NCBI GenBank assembly: GCA_021234155.1
Contig: JAJEKV010000025.1
Span: forward strand, 12,749,654 to 12,813,653
Length of the DNA stretch: 64,000 nt
Reading direction: 5' to 3'
DNA from: Isoetes taiwanensis
Lineage: Eukaryota > Streptophyta > Lycopodiopsida > Isoetales > Isoetaceae
The translations under genes and the position numbers were made by a program. This document shows, in pieces, positions 20,690 to 33,604 of the stretch. How positions within the stretch are numbered: the first letter of the stretch is position 1; every line of letters starts with the position of its first letter. The notes below the pieces were generated by a model. That model was given only the letters and a program-made list of their open reading frames with translations. It had not been told where the DNA came from and searched no databases.

Positions 20690-22960
20690 TTCTATCAAAA
20701 GCAACTTTATATTCTAAATGTTTTTTAATTAAGAACTAAAGTATGGAGAATATCCAGTGATTCTTTTAGTTTTTTATCGTATTGTAGTCCTTTTGTCAAT
20801 GTCTAAAAATAAAAAGGGTAATTACTTTTATAATTATTCATAGTACATACTTATCATGGAATTTTTAAACTAATATAAAGTCATGGTAAAGAATTGATAA
20901 ATAAATATGAATTTTAGACTTTTTTATTTTTAACATATTTATTTTAGACATTTAATTTTTTATATTAGAGAAATAATAAGAGTGTGAATGTGCCTTATTC
21001 TTAAGCATTATCATGATAGTGTAGTCATAACAAAAATTAGGATGTGCTTGCCTCCCTATTAAAAGTGGTAAACCTGCATCTATTTAGGGCCTCTCTGCCA
21101 AAAAGTTTAAAGATATTTTAGGTGCCAGTTGGAAATCTTATTCATGTCCTAAAATTAAGGTCTTCTCTTGGCTTGTTTTCCATAATGCCCTTCTTAGTAA
21201 TTCTAATATGATCGAGGAATTTCAAATCTGCTTAGAGCTCCACTTGCCCTCTCTGTAAGTCCCAGGATGAGACTGTTACTCACGTCTTTACCTGTACTTC
21301 TATCTGTAGCTTCTGGGATTGGCTGATTCGGTTAGGCCCTAATCTTAAGCTACCTGATCTGGACTTGATTACTTCTAGCACTCAATTCTTCCAATTTCGA
21401 GATTCTGCAGTTAGTACCTCTGTCGTCCAGTTGGCATTATGGATTTCCTGGACGTATAGAAACAATGTGGCTATATCAGAGAAGAAATGTGATCTTACCT
21501 GGATGAAATTAAACTTCCAATTTGAACTCATTTGGTGTGCCTAGGCCCACAAGGTTGTTAAGAAAGAAAAATTTGACTCCGAATGGCTGCGTTGGGGAGA
21601 GTTCAAATCTAGTTTTTTATGTGCTATGATTCATTGATTGATCATAATTCATTTCTGGATTGCAGCATTCTTGAACAGTGTGGTACAGGTATTCAGAGAG
21701 TCAGGCTTCCTGATGATGTTCCCAATCAACACTCAGGCACTCCTAACCAAGCAGCTCGAGCCACTTTTCGGCTAAAGTTTTTGCTCCGGGAGGCTTTTAA
21801 TGCGTTCATTCTTCACAAATATATTGGGTCTCATAACCGGCTTCTCACAGATAGACAATTCTGTTGTCTGCATTCGATGTACTACTACCATAAAGGGAGA
21901 TGTGAAGCGTGTGTGGATGTTTTATCGGATATCCTACAGGTTTCAATCAATGAATTAATGGTGGAAGGCAAGATCCTTCCGTTTCTCCAGAATGGTCGGA
22001 AATTGACTGGCTCGCTTCTCCTTCATATAATATGCCCCCTCATATCACCCATTCCTTCTCAGATCTCCCAGCGTCCCATCATCCTTGCAATAAGCCTGTT
22101 TTTCCCTTTTCCTCTTGTTCTGATCCATCTTACCTCATCTACAGTTTTTTCCGTTGTCCTCTCATTGTGATCTGTCATCCATGGTACACTGGTTCTTGGT
22201 TGATAATTTCTGTGGTCTTCTTGATTTCGTGGTTTCGGTTGTATTTAGTCCAAGTTCTTTGGACTTTTGCTACTGTAAAGACTTCAGGCCGTATTTATGT
22301 AATTCTAGTTTATGATTAATATAAAATCCTTCTTTTCTTTAAAAAAAAAAAAAAAAGGGATTATCAAATCACAGTGTGAACTTTGATCTAAATTGGGGAA
22401 ATGTTAGAACATTCCATTCAAATCAAGTTGCTTTACAAGTGATAGTGATATTTTGTCCCATCCCTAATACTTCGTCATCATTTCTTCTTCTATTGGAACT
22501 AATTCATAGCCAAATATAGGGATAAATCATCTTTTATATCAAAGATCAGCGTGTCTTTGAGAAATATAATCCACCTCTTATAGCCACTACTATATCCATG
22601 TAGTGTATTGCTGCATAAGCAATCACTTGCTATCCAATGTTATTGAGATCCCTCTTATCTATAATAATCTACAGATAAATATTTCTAGGCCTTATCCAAA
22701 CAGCCATGCATTCTTCTTAGCGGTCTACAAGCAGATCTATAGATAGCAAAAAAGAAATCATGTCGTGAAAATAAAATCAGGCTATAAAGCTTTGTCGCAT
22801 GATGACTTTAAAGCTGGCTTCAATATATGATCAATTTCTACAATGATAAGGCCAAAATTCCATTAGCGGCTTTTGATGTCTGAGCAATAGCAGTTTTTAT
22901 GCCTGCTTGATAGAATTAAAGAGAGAGAGAATTAAATCAAAGAACAGGAGAATTAAAAAT
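20690..22960. repeat. Unknown dispersed repeat, copy B, split by a LINE
   Basis: Matches copy A on both sides of the LINE. The left part ends at GTAGTCATAACAAAAATTAG (to about 21040) and the right part resumes at TATCAAATCACAGTGTGAAC (from about 22360). The ancestral continuity is visible in copy A at 19345-19400. Confidence 0.6.
21046..22356 (+). mobile_element. 5'-truncated LINE (L1-type) 3' end with poly(A)
   Basis: The start reads PKIKVFSWLVFHNALLSNSN, typical of the zf-RVT region that closes the L1 reverse transcriptase ORF in plants. It is followed, after frame breaks, by DETVTHVFTC and FWDWL, the usual CxxC..ETxxHxFxxC zinc-finger surroundings. A 3' tail with a 16-base A run (22341-22356) ends the element. 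It lacks everything upstream of the last part of ORF2. It is inserted into repeat copy B; a short duplicated GGAT is seen at the borders, but a clear TSD is not. Confidence 0.75.
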
Positions 22961-24060
22961 AATGAAAAGAACATCCACGCCGTGTGTTATTCATCCACAG
23001 AGTAAATTCGCAATCGGGACGGATGGTTGAGATTAAATAAATTGTAAGTTTCCACAAGTACAAAAATGGAGATGATCAACAGAAAGGGACATGGATTGTG
23101 AACTGTCAAAAATGTAGAGGATCAAAGTGTCCCCCTAAAAAGGGTCAAAATAAGCCCTTTTGGAAGTGAGATGTAAAGGAGATGGTAAAGTATACATCAT
23201 GGTGGTAAAGCATGCATCATCATCAAACAATTTTGAGTCGAAACTTGAGGGTTCCATTGCTCCATACTTTTAGTGCTATTTAGATTATGGGCCATTATCT
23301 TTCCTATCGTGCACTATCGGTGCCTAACTGGCATTTCCTCACTAGCTTTCCTAATATTAGATTGTCCTTTAAGCACCCTTAATACGAAGATTTCCAGGAA
23401 CCTTACACGTAGGCTCTATTAGATTCTAAGAGAACCTCTGGAGTGCTTGTCCAATTCAATGAAATGACCTTAACTTTTAACTTCTAGTGCATCTTTGACT
23501 TTACATTCGATGCAACTTAAGCTTGATTCTTCAAGTTGGCTTCTTGACTATCTGAGTTGATCTTACCCACTGATCACATACACAGTATGAAAATGTAATT
23601 TAGCCATATACTTAATATCAATATGAAATTTTACTCTTTTACAATTGAGCTTCATATGTGCCCAATCCTTAATTGAGTGAGGCCATCTCATTTTACAAGA
23701 TCAAGTGCAACTTTTGGAACATACTTGTTCATGATAATGCAAAGCATTGATGACGAATATGACCTATGTCATGTCATATAACATGTAATGGCAATATCTG
23801 ACATAAATGACACAGATGACATATAATTGCTGTAAGTGGAACACGTGACATATGTCAAATTTGTTATTATTGTTTTATATTTTTAAATGTTATTTCATAT
23901 TTCCAAGGAGAACTTAGATATATCATATGACACGTGTCCTAGACTACTTATAAATAAACAACACGAATATGACGAGAGACAAATCCCAAAATGCCATATG
24001 AGAGAGTATAAACTATTATTATCATCATACTAAAGAGATAATCAAAGTCGAGAAAAACTA
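22960..24060. other. No gene seen
   Basis: AT-rich DNA with several short ATGACAT/CATATGAC repetitions (23750-23990). No coding signature. Confidence 0.4.
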
Positions 24061-24226
24061 AACTATTGAGAATAATGGATTTTTGAGTCTTTGATTCGTA
24101 TTGTAGCTATTTTTCTAATGATTAGAAACTAAACCTTAAACTATAAAAAATTTGATTACTTTTATAGTAGCAAATAATATAAATGTATTTTGAAATTATT
24201 GCACTACTATAAAGTCGTTGTAAAGA

Positions 24227-24227
<1 letters not shown>
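24060..24227. repeat. Unknown dispersed repeat, copy C (partial)
   Basis: Shares with copies A and B the order TTTGATTCGTATTGTAG..TTTTTCTAATG and CTATAAAGTCGTTGTAAAGAAT. It ends in the microsatellite. Confidence 0.5.
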
Positions 24228-24268
<41 letters not shown>

Positions 24269-24320
24269 ATCTATAATAATCTTCTATAATAATTCTTATC
24301 TTATCTTATCTTATCTTATA
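24228..24320. repeat. (ATCT)n and (TTATC)n microsatellites
   Basis: About ten ATCT units at 24228-24268, then five TTATC units at 24294-24319. They lie at the border of the Helitron-like end. Confidence 0.95.
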
Positions 24321-24400
24321 TCTAGTAATAAAAGCAAAATTATAGTTTGTGCAGAGCATCTCGGCCGTTAAATTAAACCGACGGTCGAGATGCTTTCAAA
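24321..24400 (+). mobile_element. Helitron-like 5' end
   Basis: TCTAGTAATAAAAGCAAAAT follows an A, as at Helitron insertion sites (A|T with a TC start). It matches the 5' end of the Helitron at 27695: AGTAATAAA, TTATAGTTTGTGCAGAGCAT versus ATAATCTGTGCGCAAAATCT, then CGCGTTGAATT/CGGCCGTTAAATT. A 14-bp stem (24355-24368 with 24381-24394) lies just inside. No matching 3' end was found before 27690, and 24400-25090 shows no gene. Confidence 0.45.
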
Positions 24401-25089
24401 ATTGTTTTTATTGCAGTTATTGAGGAGTCGTGGTCGATTTGTGGCATGCACCATTCCAGTTTTCTTCATGTCAGGACAAGCTTTTTCGTTGTTTTTCCTT
24501 CTGCCGTGCGACCTTCTGCTTTCTTTACACCAGTGCCACTTCTTCTATTTCTTCTATTGCCGCTTTTTCAATTCGTTTTGCCCTCTGCCTGCTTGAGGCG
24601 TTTGTTACAAGGGTTTGGCTGTCTGCGATTTGTCTACTCCATTTTTATCTTTGGCCCTATCAAGGGTTTTCCTGGTGAAGCACACTCAAGAAGGCTTCGC
24701 TAACCCCCTGGGAATTCGTGGCAGTGAAGGGGACTTCTTATTTAAGAAGCCCAATTAGCAACAATAGACCTGCAGAAGTAAGCAGTTCTGGGACTTGCAG
24801 CCATTCGATGGGTATCAGAAGCAAGCTTCTTCAGTATCATGTTCAGATGAGGATAAAGTTGATACGATCGCGCCATTAAAATTGATATCCCTGGGAAAGA
24901 TGTCATCAGTGATTTGGAATAAATATGAGCTGCTGTAGAACTGACACCACTTCCAATTTCTTTTTTACAGAAATCCCAAAATATGAAGCCTTTTAGTTTC
25001 ATGGGATTAGCCTAGAAAATCTAAATATAAGCTGCTGTAGAACTGACAATGACTGCCATGCAAGAATAATATCTCGGGTCCAAGCTCTT

Positions 25090-25496
25090 TGGCAAAGTTT
25101 ACATACCGTAAGAAATATAGTTAAGAATTTAGCTAACTTTTTTAACCAAAAACACTAACTAAACTTGTCTTCGCACCTTGTTCAGTTAAGTTAGCAAAAT
25201 TAACTAAAAGTTAACTAAATTAAAAATTAGCACTACAAATTAAATGACCTCATAGAGGTCACTTTAAGTTTAGTTAAATGTGCTTATAACTTTTTATGCC
25301 TTTGGCTAATTTAACTAGACATGTTCGAAAGCATTTAGTTAGCTAGTTAAGTTATTTTTTAACCAAATTTTTAACTAAACGAGTGTGAAATGGTTTTCCG
25401 TTAAGTTAGCCTAACTAAATTTTTTATTAGTATTAACTTAACTTAACGGTAAAAATTAACTTAACTAAACTTAACCATGGGTGCGAATAGGCCCTA
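25090..25496. repeat. AT-rich MITE-like remnant rich in TTAACTTAAC
   Basis: Dense TTAAGTTAG/CTAACTTAA motifs on both strands, ending in AACCATGGGTGCGAATAGGC exactly where the gypsy integrase reading breaks off (25497). The matching opposite terminus was not found, so it is probably a truncated inverted-repeat element. Confidence 0.45.
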
Positions 25497-25497
25497 A

Positions 25498-26279
25498 TGC
25501 CGATAGTGTTCCTGTGTTCGGTGAAGATGATGCTGAAGATCCGATTGAAGAGCCTGGAGTTTCTCAAGTCGAGACTCGGCACTAGGATTGACCGAGTCAC
25601 TGCCAGTGATGCTAAGGGACCAACGAGGATGCTGGCCAGAGTTTAGAAAGAACGGAGTCTGGCCAGTGGAAGCATATACTGAGTTATTATAGGCAAACTC
25701 AGCTAGTGGAAGATAATCGACCTAATCATCCTGCTGATAACTGATAAAGCACCTTAAATATTGCTCCAGAGTCTTATTAGTGCGATCCGCCTGCCCATTA
25801 CTTTCTAGATGATGACCAGATGTCAGTGAGCGGTCAATATACAATAATTCCAAACGCCGCTTCCAAAAACCTGCAACGAACTGTGATCCACGATCGATGA
25901 CGATAGTATCGGGCAAGCCGTGAAGTCTGACTACTTCACGAAGAAGAAGATCCGTTGTTCCCTCACTGGTGATGGTGATGTTGCAGGGAATAAAATGAGT
26001 CATCTTAGAGAAACGATCAACGACAACCATGATGGCATCATAACCCCGAGAGACTGGCAACTCCGGGATAAAGTCTATAGAAATGCTCTTCCAAGATCCA
26101 TCTGGTACCGGCAGTGGCTGAAGAAGGCCATGAGGAAGATGCCTTGGAACCTTGGCTCGATAGCAGATGTCACAGGATCGAATAAAAGCTTCAACAGAGC
26201 GACGAAGCCTAGGCCACCAATACTCTCGACTAATAAGTTCAAGAGTCTTGGCTACTCCAAAATGTCCGGCCATAGGTGA
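25498..26279 (-). pseudogene. Ty3/gypsy integrase, 3' piece of a split element
   Basis: The frame 26273-25722 begins MAGHFGVAKTLELISREYWW, with the zinc-binding CDIC half, then ISIDFIPELP and VVVDRFSKMTHFIPC (first catalytic Asp region), IVIDRGSQFV (second Asp) and SNGQADRTNKTLEQYLR (the catalytic Glu position reads D in QADR, a change from the usual QTER). After one TGG-to-TAG change it continues to 25498 (LPLAEFAYNNSV, TPFFLNSG). The integrase joins element DNA to the host. Removing the 10.4-kb insertion next door restores CAT GAT TCA CCT ATG GCC at the junction with the piece at 36723, showing that both belong to one element. Confidence 0.85.
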
Positions 26280-26856
26280 AAACCATCATTCATTTAAACT
26301 GGGTTTATGTCTGTTCCAAAAGCACGCCACTTTTGCATACCCCTTTCTTAATGTTGCTTTGTGGTGTATGAGATGTTGTTATACAAGAATACATTTTTTA
26401 TTATATATTTAGCAGGTATTTTAATTACTACTTTGATTATCGAGAGAAAAGTGATGTTTGATTAGCATATGTAGACAACAACACATTGCTATGTACAAAA
26501 CACTTTTTACATTATATTGACTGGATACTTACATCACGGAGGACCTAATGTCTTTTTAGTCAAATGAGACCCAAGATAGGGGTCCATGTCCTTACTTCTA
26601 TCCAACCCTGGATGCACTTTGACAACATCTGCTACTGTCATACCAGTAGCATAAGACAAACCAAGCATTCATAGTGTTGCATATAAAAGCTCAATAAAAT
26701 CCAACATAATGTTTCAAAGTGGTTCCACTAAGATTAAATATAGAGCATACTGGACGTATGTTAGACACTCCATAACAACTTTAACATTGGAATTGTCCTA
26801 AAATACATGTGCCTGCAAATGTAAAAAACTCATAGAAAAATTGTATATAAAACTTT

Positions 26857-27480
26857 AGCAAATCACGCTTGGCGTGAATTGAAGTCAATGGGCAATGCAT
26901 TTAGGAAAGGAATTACCTATTTCTATTCACTGTAAAAATCTCCACTGAATAAGTAACAATAAGAAAGCTAGAAGGATAGACGGACACCTTATATTGAACA
27001 GGAATATGTTATATAAGATACTAAGAACACATAAAGCAAACAATCCTTTGTGCAAATGCAAGGATTAGAAACTAAAAAGCATATAATGAAGATATATATG
27101 AGGGCTAAAATAAAACAAGCGTTTTGGAAATAAAGTAAACTAATAGTATCATGTTTATTCAGCAAATCGCGCTTGGCGTGAATTGAAGTCAATGGGAAAT
27201 GAATGCATTTAGGAAAGGTATTACCTATTTCTATTCACTTTAAAAATCTCCATTGAATAAGTAACAATAAGAAAGCTAGAAGGATAGACGGACAACTTAT
27301 ATTGAACAGGAAGACTAGAAGAATATGTTATATAAGATAATAAGAACACATAAAGCAAACAATCCTCTGTGCAAATGCAAAGATTAGAAACTAAAAAGCA
27401 TATATTGAAGATATATATGAAGGCTAAAATAAAACAAGCGTTTTGGAAATAAAGTAAACTAATAGCATCATGTTTATTCA
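26857..27480. repeat. Tandem duplication, units of 304 and about 320 bp
   Basis: Unit 1 (26857-27160) and unit 2 (27161-27480) both begin AGCAAATC[AG]CGCTTGGCGTG and are nearly identical throughout. Unit 2 has small insertions (ATGA, GAAGACTAGAA). The palindrome CACGCTTGGCGTG starts unit 1, appears one base changed in unit 2, and recurs at 27508 and, in inverse form, at 35421. Confidence 0.92.
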
Positions 27481-27978
27481 AATTTAGGGATTTGCTCTTC
27501 TTACAAATCACGCTTGGCGTGCTTTACAACTTGAGAATGCGTAAAACCAAAGCCCTTGTTGGCAATAATAATTCCCCAAGCACCTGCCTCCAAATGGAAC
27601 TTCTGTACTAAAAAATGTCTTAAAATCATTAAACTGTAGAGCAGGATGTCCTACTACTTATGAAATTCAAAAGCATCATTCATGAATCTATCTATCTATA
27701 TATATATAGTAATAAAGGAGTTTTAGGATAATCTGTGCGCAAAATCTCGCGCGTTGAATTTTTTTAGGGTTTTTTTTTGTCGTTGATTTGCATTCACGTT
27801 AGAGAAACCGTTTCGGGTGTTTTTTTCATGAAACGGGTGCAGAATGCTCTAGATACCACCGTGAAGAATTTTGTTGTTCGACTGCACCATTCAATGAAGT
27901 GGGCAGCAGAGTAGCAGATCAACTGAGCCTTCCCTTCCAGAGCAGGTACTTTTCTCGATCAACCAGTTACATATAAAC

Positions 27979-28260
27979 ATGGCAAATCCAAAAGTTTTCT
28001 TTGACGTCGCAATTGGAGGATCTAAAGCAGGCCGAGTTGTGATGGAACTGTATGCAGATACCACGCCACGAACTGCAGAGAATTTCAGGACACTTTGCAC
28101 TGGAGAGAAGGGAGTGGGAAGGTCTGGTGTGCCACTGCATTACAAGGGTTCATCCTTCCACGGGGTCATCCCCCAATTCATGTGCCAGGGAGGAGATTTT
28201 ACCATGGGCGATGGCACTGGTGGTGAGTCCATATATAGTGCCAAATTGTGCTTCTCTTGA
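27979..28260 (+). pseudogene. Cyclophilin (peptidyl-prolyl isomerase) N-terminal half, captured
   Basis: Starts [20 protein letters not shown] and continues through [29 protein letters not shown] and [14 protein letters not shown]. This is the first half of a plant cytosolic cyclophilin of about 172 residues, which accelerates proline isomerisation in protein folding. The catalytic arginine in FHRVIP has become glycine (FHGVIP). After GTGG a GTGAGT looks like a donor at 28223; reading on gives a stop at 28260. The middle of the protein (GAKFADENF to QFF) is absent, and RPN5 sequence takes its place. The C-terminal part reappears at 29560. Confidence 0.85.
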
Positions 28261-28399
28261 AGTGCCGTAGTCAGCTTAAACAGGTTAGATTATTAAGTAT
28301 ATTCAAGGAATAACGGAGGCGTTTCTCTTTCTTAGCCATTTTTTAGATTTTGCCCCAACATAAAAATCTTAAATTGCTTCTCGATACGCATTGCTTTTG

Positions 28400-29548
28400 G
28401 CTGCAGCGCTTACTTCCATGGTTCAACAAGCAATGCGGTATGTTGATGAGGCTTCCGACCTTGAACAAACGAATGGAGCTAATTAAGACTACGCAATAAT
28501 GTTTCAAATTGGAAAGGTAAAAGTACACACCCACAGAATCTACTTCATGAAGTTGTCTTGACGCGACCGGGTACGAGATATATGTGGAAATAGAACGGGC
28601 GAGATTGATAAAGAAGTTGCCAAGATCAAGGAAGAACAGGGTTTAATTGCAGAGGCTGCTGAGTTGATGCAGGAAGTTGCTATAAGTGTTTCTTGCATAA
28701 TACCATGGGGATGCACGTAAAAACAAGCAACATCTTTGTTTTATAATAAGGAGCATTGCCAAGACTGCATGGTGTTCTTTATTGAAGAAAATTGTTGTCT
28801 AGGTTGGAAATAGATGGTGCCTGATTGGTACTGCTTGGTGCAGGTTGAAACTTTTGGAGCAATGGCGAAGACTGAAAAAATTGCATTTATCCTTGAACAA
28901 GTATGTATCTGATATGTTCATAAGAGTGGATTTATGAGAGTGTTAGGGATTATCATTTGCATCAATTATTTCATTTCAATATGCACCCTAAATTATTTCA
29001 TATGCGTGTCAGGTTCGTTTATGCCTTAATAGGAAAGATTACATGCGGGCGCAAATTCTTTCGAGGACAAAATCAATCCTCGTGCATTTGTAACAGATGC
29101 GAAGGAGAAGAAGCCAAAGGAGGGAGAAACTGCTGTTGAACCACCTGCTTCAGATGTTCCTTCACCTTTGGAATTAAAAAGATTGTATTATGAACTGATG
29201 ATCAGGTTCGCTCATATATGGCAACATGTAATGTTATGCATGACTAAATCTTGGTACTCAGCTCATGGTGCGGTACTACTCACCACGCCTACGAATACAC
29301 TGAAATATGCCACCGCATTCGCGTAATATATGAGACGCCAGGCTATTAATGAAGACCCTTCACAAAGGATACCCGTATGTATATTTATCATTGTTGGAAA
29401 GAATGTTGCACAAAATATTTGCTAAATACGATTGTCTTGTATTTGTGGTTCTTAGATATCTTTGGTACCTTGTTTTAGCCCCTCATGACAGCATGAGATC
29501 TAGCCTCCTAAATAGCAAGCCTGAGGATAAGAAGCTTGTGGAGCTGCA
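28400..29548 (+). pseudogene. RPN5 / PSMD12 (26S proteasome lid subunit) exons, captured
   Basis: Successive exon-like blocks read as RPN5 in the correct order: MVQQAMRYVDEASDLE (28415), IYVEIERARL (28575), KIKEEQGLIAEAAELMQEVA (28625), VETFGAMAKTEKIAFILEQ (28844-28900, flanked by CAG and GTATGT), [18 protein letters not shown] (29013), [12 protein letters not shown] (to 29205), [16 protein letters not shown] (about 29290) and LWYLVLAPHD then [16 protein letters not shown] (about 29455-29548). RPN5 is a structural subunit of the proteasome lid. Single-base shifts break at least four blocks, and the N-terminal third and the PCI domain are missing. Introns are retained, so capture was from genomic DNA and not from mRNA. 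Confidence 0.85.
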
Positions 29549-29559
29549 CCGTGCCTTGC

Positions 29560-29660
29560 CCCTGGCTTGATGGTAAGCATGTTGTGTTTGGGAAGGTTAT
29601 TGAAGGCATGAATGTGATTAAGGCCATTGAAGCGGTTGGTAGCTCGTGTGGCAAAATCCA
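29560..29660 (+). pseudogene. Cyclophilin C-terminal fragment fused after RPN5
   Basis: [20 protein letters not shown] then [11 protein letters not shown] is the canonical cyclophilin C-terminus. It follows the RPN5 exon ending LVEL within about 15 bp. With 27979-28222 it forms two ends of one cyclophilin gene, with RPN5 sequence inserted where the middle should be. Confidence 0.85.
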
Positions 29661-30719
29661 AGCCCATGGTTATCTCGTTCCGGCCAGCTTTATCTTGTTG
29701 CTTCTTTCTCTTTTCTGCTGACTTTCCATAATTAAAAGTACCGCCCTATAGAACCTTTTCCTGTTTTCTTATATCGATATCAAATTGTCTTATGATAAAT
29801 TCTACACAGCCTTTGTTGGTATTTCTATGTTTTGACAATTTGATCATCTGAGATGCGATTTCAGAGACCCCTTTTGTTGGTTGTTTCATATGGAATGTAT
29901 CCTGTTGCTCCACAATTTCTCCAAAAAAAAAAAAAAAGAAAGAAAGATTGTGGGCTGGGATGGGATGTCTTCTGTGAGGCCTCAATCTACACCGCGGTCC
30001 AGATCCGGCAGCCATTAGCATGGAGCTATTCTATAAGAAGGAGCTATTTACAGCTTACCTCATCCAAGCTCTACAGGATAAAAAATAGTGCATATAGGAG
30101 AATAGGAAGATTTAATCCCTTCCTGCGTTAGGGAATTCCACTTATTTCTTTCACAGTTTTCGGTGCTTTCGGTGCTTTTGGACTAGGTCACCTCAAACAA
30201 ATTTCCATTCAATATGGAATTTTTTAAAAGAAAGTTTATCTAGACTTGGAAGCTTGAGGATCATGTATGACTTTCTAAGGACAGAAAATTGCTTGCCTAT
30301 GTTGATGTGCAGGAAAGATGTATCTGAAGCTTGTGATGAACATGACTGGGAGGTTATTGATGACAAGAAAGCTCGACCTTGAAGCTAAGTTAAAGGTCAA
30401 TCACGTTTTCATTTTTCTCTGATTAGAGTATTTCGATGCTTCTGCTCTCTCTCAAGCTCAATTGTAGAATATGGAACATATCCTTGTAAGAGGAGGTCCA
30501 GTATTGATAACATTTTAAGTATGTTCAGCCTATAAGCCTTGCCTTCACCTTAGAAAACGTTTTAACAACTGCTAACTATTTAAGGATGGGTTATCAAAGA
30601 CCTCTGTGCAGATCCTACAATTATTACAGGGAACGCTGCTCAGCTTGTTGTTCACACAAAGGACTTGCTTATTAGGTTGTGATATGGGTTTTACACCCTA
30701 TTGTTTAGATCTTGATTTT

Positions 30720-31060
30720 TGGCAAACTTCTGCATTACATCGTACTTGGCAGAAGTATATTTGAGAAATTCTAGAAAAGCTTCATATGGCAGATTGCAAG
30801 CCATCACCTTTACTTTGTGACGTAGTCAGAATCTTGCTCTTGAGTCTGATCATCAAGATGCAAATCCTACCTTGTATAAGCTTGTTGGAACATTATTGTA
30901 TCCTACTCATACAGTGTTACGATATTTGCAAGGCACTAAAATAGAAGGACTTGTCTATATCAAAGTCACCGATCCTAAGCTGGTTCTGTTCTCAGACTCT
31001 GATACGGCTTCTACAGACCTTGGGCATAGTACCTAAGGAAAATGCAAACAATGGAATTAT
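30720..31060 (+). pseudogene. Ty1/copia reverse transcriptase/RNase H remnant
   Basis: With two frame shifts the sequence reads ILEKLHMADCKPSP, NPTLYKLVGTLLYPTH, VLRYLQGTKIEGLVYI and DPKLVLFSDSDTAS. These match the copia order '..KF.M..CKP..TP', 'YR.LVG.L.YLTHTRPDI', 'LRYLKGT...GL.Y' and 'L.GFSDSDWA'. About 60 residues between LTHT and LRYL have been deleted. Confidence 0.75.
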
Positions 31061-33604
31061 AGCATGATGTATAGTGCATGTTACCCGATAGGCCTGGTAA
31101 AATGAAGCAGGTTGATGTTTGCAGTCCATATAATTTGCAGTTAACCTCCCTATCCAGGGACACATTTATCATGCAATTTGCCCTCTTGCTTTATTATTCC
31201 ATTGCTTTGTCTTTTCTTTTCAAAAATGCAAGTATTTTCAAGACAAGTATGGCTCTGGATGAATGGGATACTGACAGTGGATTGATCTTGATGTTGAACT
31301 AGATTTCAGCAAGTAGGCTTTCTAAATTGTAGGTAGTATACAACTCATTAGCTGCAACTTACCACTTTTTTAGTATATTATCTGGCTTAGAGCAGACAGA
31401 AAGGAACTTGAATCCCTTTTCCAGTTGGGTTAATTGTTCTTGAGAGGGACAAACTATTATTGCTTGTGAGAAATGGTGAGACCACCCAAGTACAGTTGAA
31501 TAGTGATGACCTAATGTACATGTATTGGTACATGGAAAGAGGACATAGCTTGCTTTGCAGCTTCAAGGAAGGAAATTTTTCCTATGCCCAAAGATTTTGA
31601 CCAGTTTCTTCTGGCATTAGATGATGGACGTACAAATGGTTATTTTGCAAGATATTGTAAGTAACAGAATAATGTACTATGCATTCTATGTTTTTCAGAT
31701 ATATGGACTTACGCCAAGATTTTGCATCACATCCTTTTGAAGGCAAGGACCTCCAATCATGATCTTTTGTCTTTTGATACAGTGAGCATCCAGTTAATTG
31801 ACTTTTATGTTTGACAATTTGCATATTTTTTTTACATTTTGAACATCCAGCAAACATGATTGAGAAATGCCCTTCTAGCCCTGTATGCTAATCTTCTCTC
31901 TCTATGATTTTGTCTGTTTAGCATAATTATTACATGCTCTTCAAAAAGTTTTAGCAAGACAGAAACAAAAACTGATAATTAATTCAGGCTGTTTTATTAT
32001 GTCCATTAATGTGTAAGTAAATGTATTTCATGCCTGACTATATAGTATGGTTGCTTCCTTTGCTCTAATCCTTTCCTTTCACAACAACAGTTGTCTATGA
32101 CGTTTTCTTTTTAACAGCCTACAGAAAGCTGGCTAACATGGACGAGGAGGCTGGCTAACATGGACGTGAATTAGTGAGCTATGAAAATCGGTAGAGTTTG
32201 TTGGGAAGATACAATGGTCTTCTTTTGTGGAAGTGACCAATAAATGTATAGTGCTTAGATGAATAAGCAGTCGTGGGGATACGGGCTGCAGACTTGAGAG
32301 CGAGCAGATAAAGATAAAATCTTCTGTGCCTTTGTCGTACTTCCATAATTTCATTTTGAAAATAAGCATATTTTCAACCATATGAGCCATGTGTATGGTT
32401 GTCGAGCAAGACGAAGGACTAAAAAGGGCATAAGCCTTACAAACACCTTACTAATGCATGTAGTCAAATGCATAACATCTTACAACGTAAGCCATGCACC
32501 TTTGGAAACTTGTTCTCTCAACATGGCTCTAACATACAATATTTCAACACAAAATTATCTCTCTAAACATTTAGTTTGTTGTTTAAAATGGAATAGTAAT
32601 GACATCTTAACATTTAAACCATCTTATACATTTAAGATCATTTCAATAATGCAATATATCTCAACATGACAACGCATCAAGGGTAGTTAGAAGCAAAGGA
32701 CTAGGGAACTAAAATGAGTATGTAGCCTTAATAGCATTCTACCATTTCAAGTTTCCCTTAGAGCCTTGCAATATTGGATTTACAAGTTTCCCTTACCACC
32801 ATGCAATGCTGGGTTTGGTTCGCATTAAAATGTACAATTTCCTAAAACGTACAGTTTCCCTTACAATGTACACGTTTAAGGGGCATTGCTTGGGCTTGCA
32901 AATAAAGAATGAACCCTTCGACTACGATTGTTAAATACTAATGTGAGCATAAACAGTGCATGCAAATTGGATAACACGTACTCCAAAATTAAGTGACGAC
33001 CATCTTCATCATATAAAAACTTTACCTGGACATCGGAATAATGGAATATGTTACGTTCAGTGAAATTGCCATAGTTAAATGAGCCTATTTGAAGGTCATT
33101 TTATTTTTAATTTTTTGCTCAACATGTTCCTTATCATATATCATAAGTGCAACTTCTTCTCCGTATCAACGTACTCTTGGTATGTTCACTAATGTAATCG
33201 AATGTTATAGAATGGCCTATCAATATATGTTCACGACAAATTAATAATAATAACGACGACGATCGAAAAAATAAGAATTATGTGCAATCTCACTTGCAAC
33301 ACGTAGATATCCACTCAAAATGACATAGTTCATTATCACCATTGCAATTGCTCTTAGACATTAGAGGCACTAGCCATAACACACGCAAAAAGTTTTACAT
33401 TCGGCAACGCTTACCAACTAAACAAGCTTGCCGACTTACAGACATCTATTTTCAAGATACAGAGCTTATGGAAGGCTTAAGAATGCTATAGACTATACTT
33501 TAGTGGTGTTTATAGTTTTTAAACTTATACAATTTTTGGCTCTTTAGATGCTGTAAAGTTAAATCCATCAATTTTATTAGTTTTTAATATGTGCCCGACA
33601 AAAA

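Noticed and set aside
27979-29721. A working cyclophilin gene
   Set aside because: The catalytic Arg is Gly, the central third is missing and RPN5 sequence interrupts it; the fragments lie inside a Helitron.
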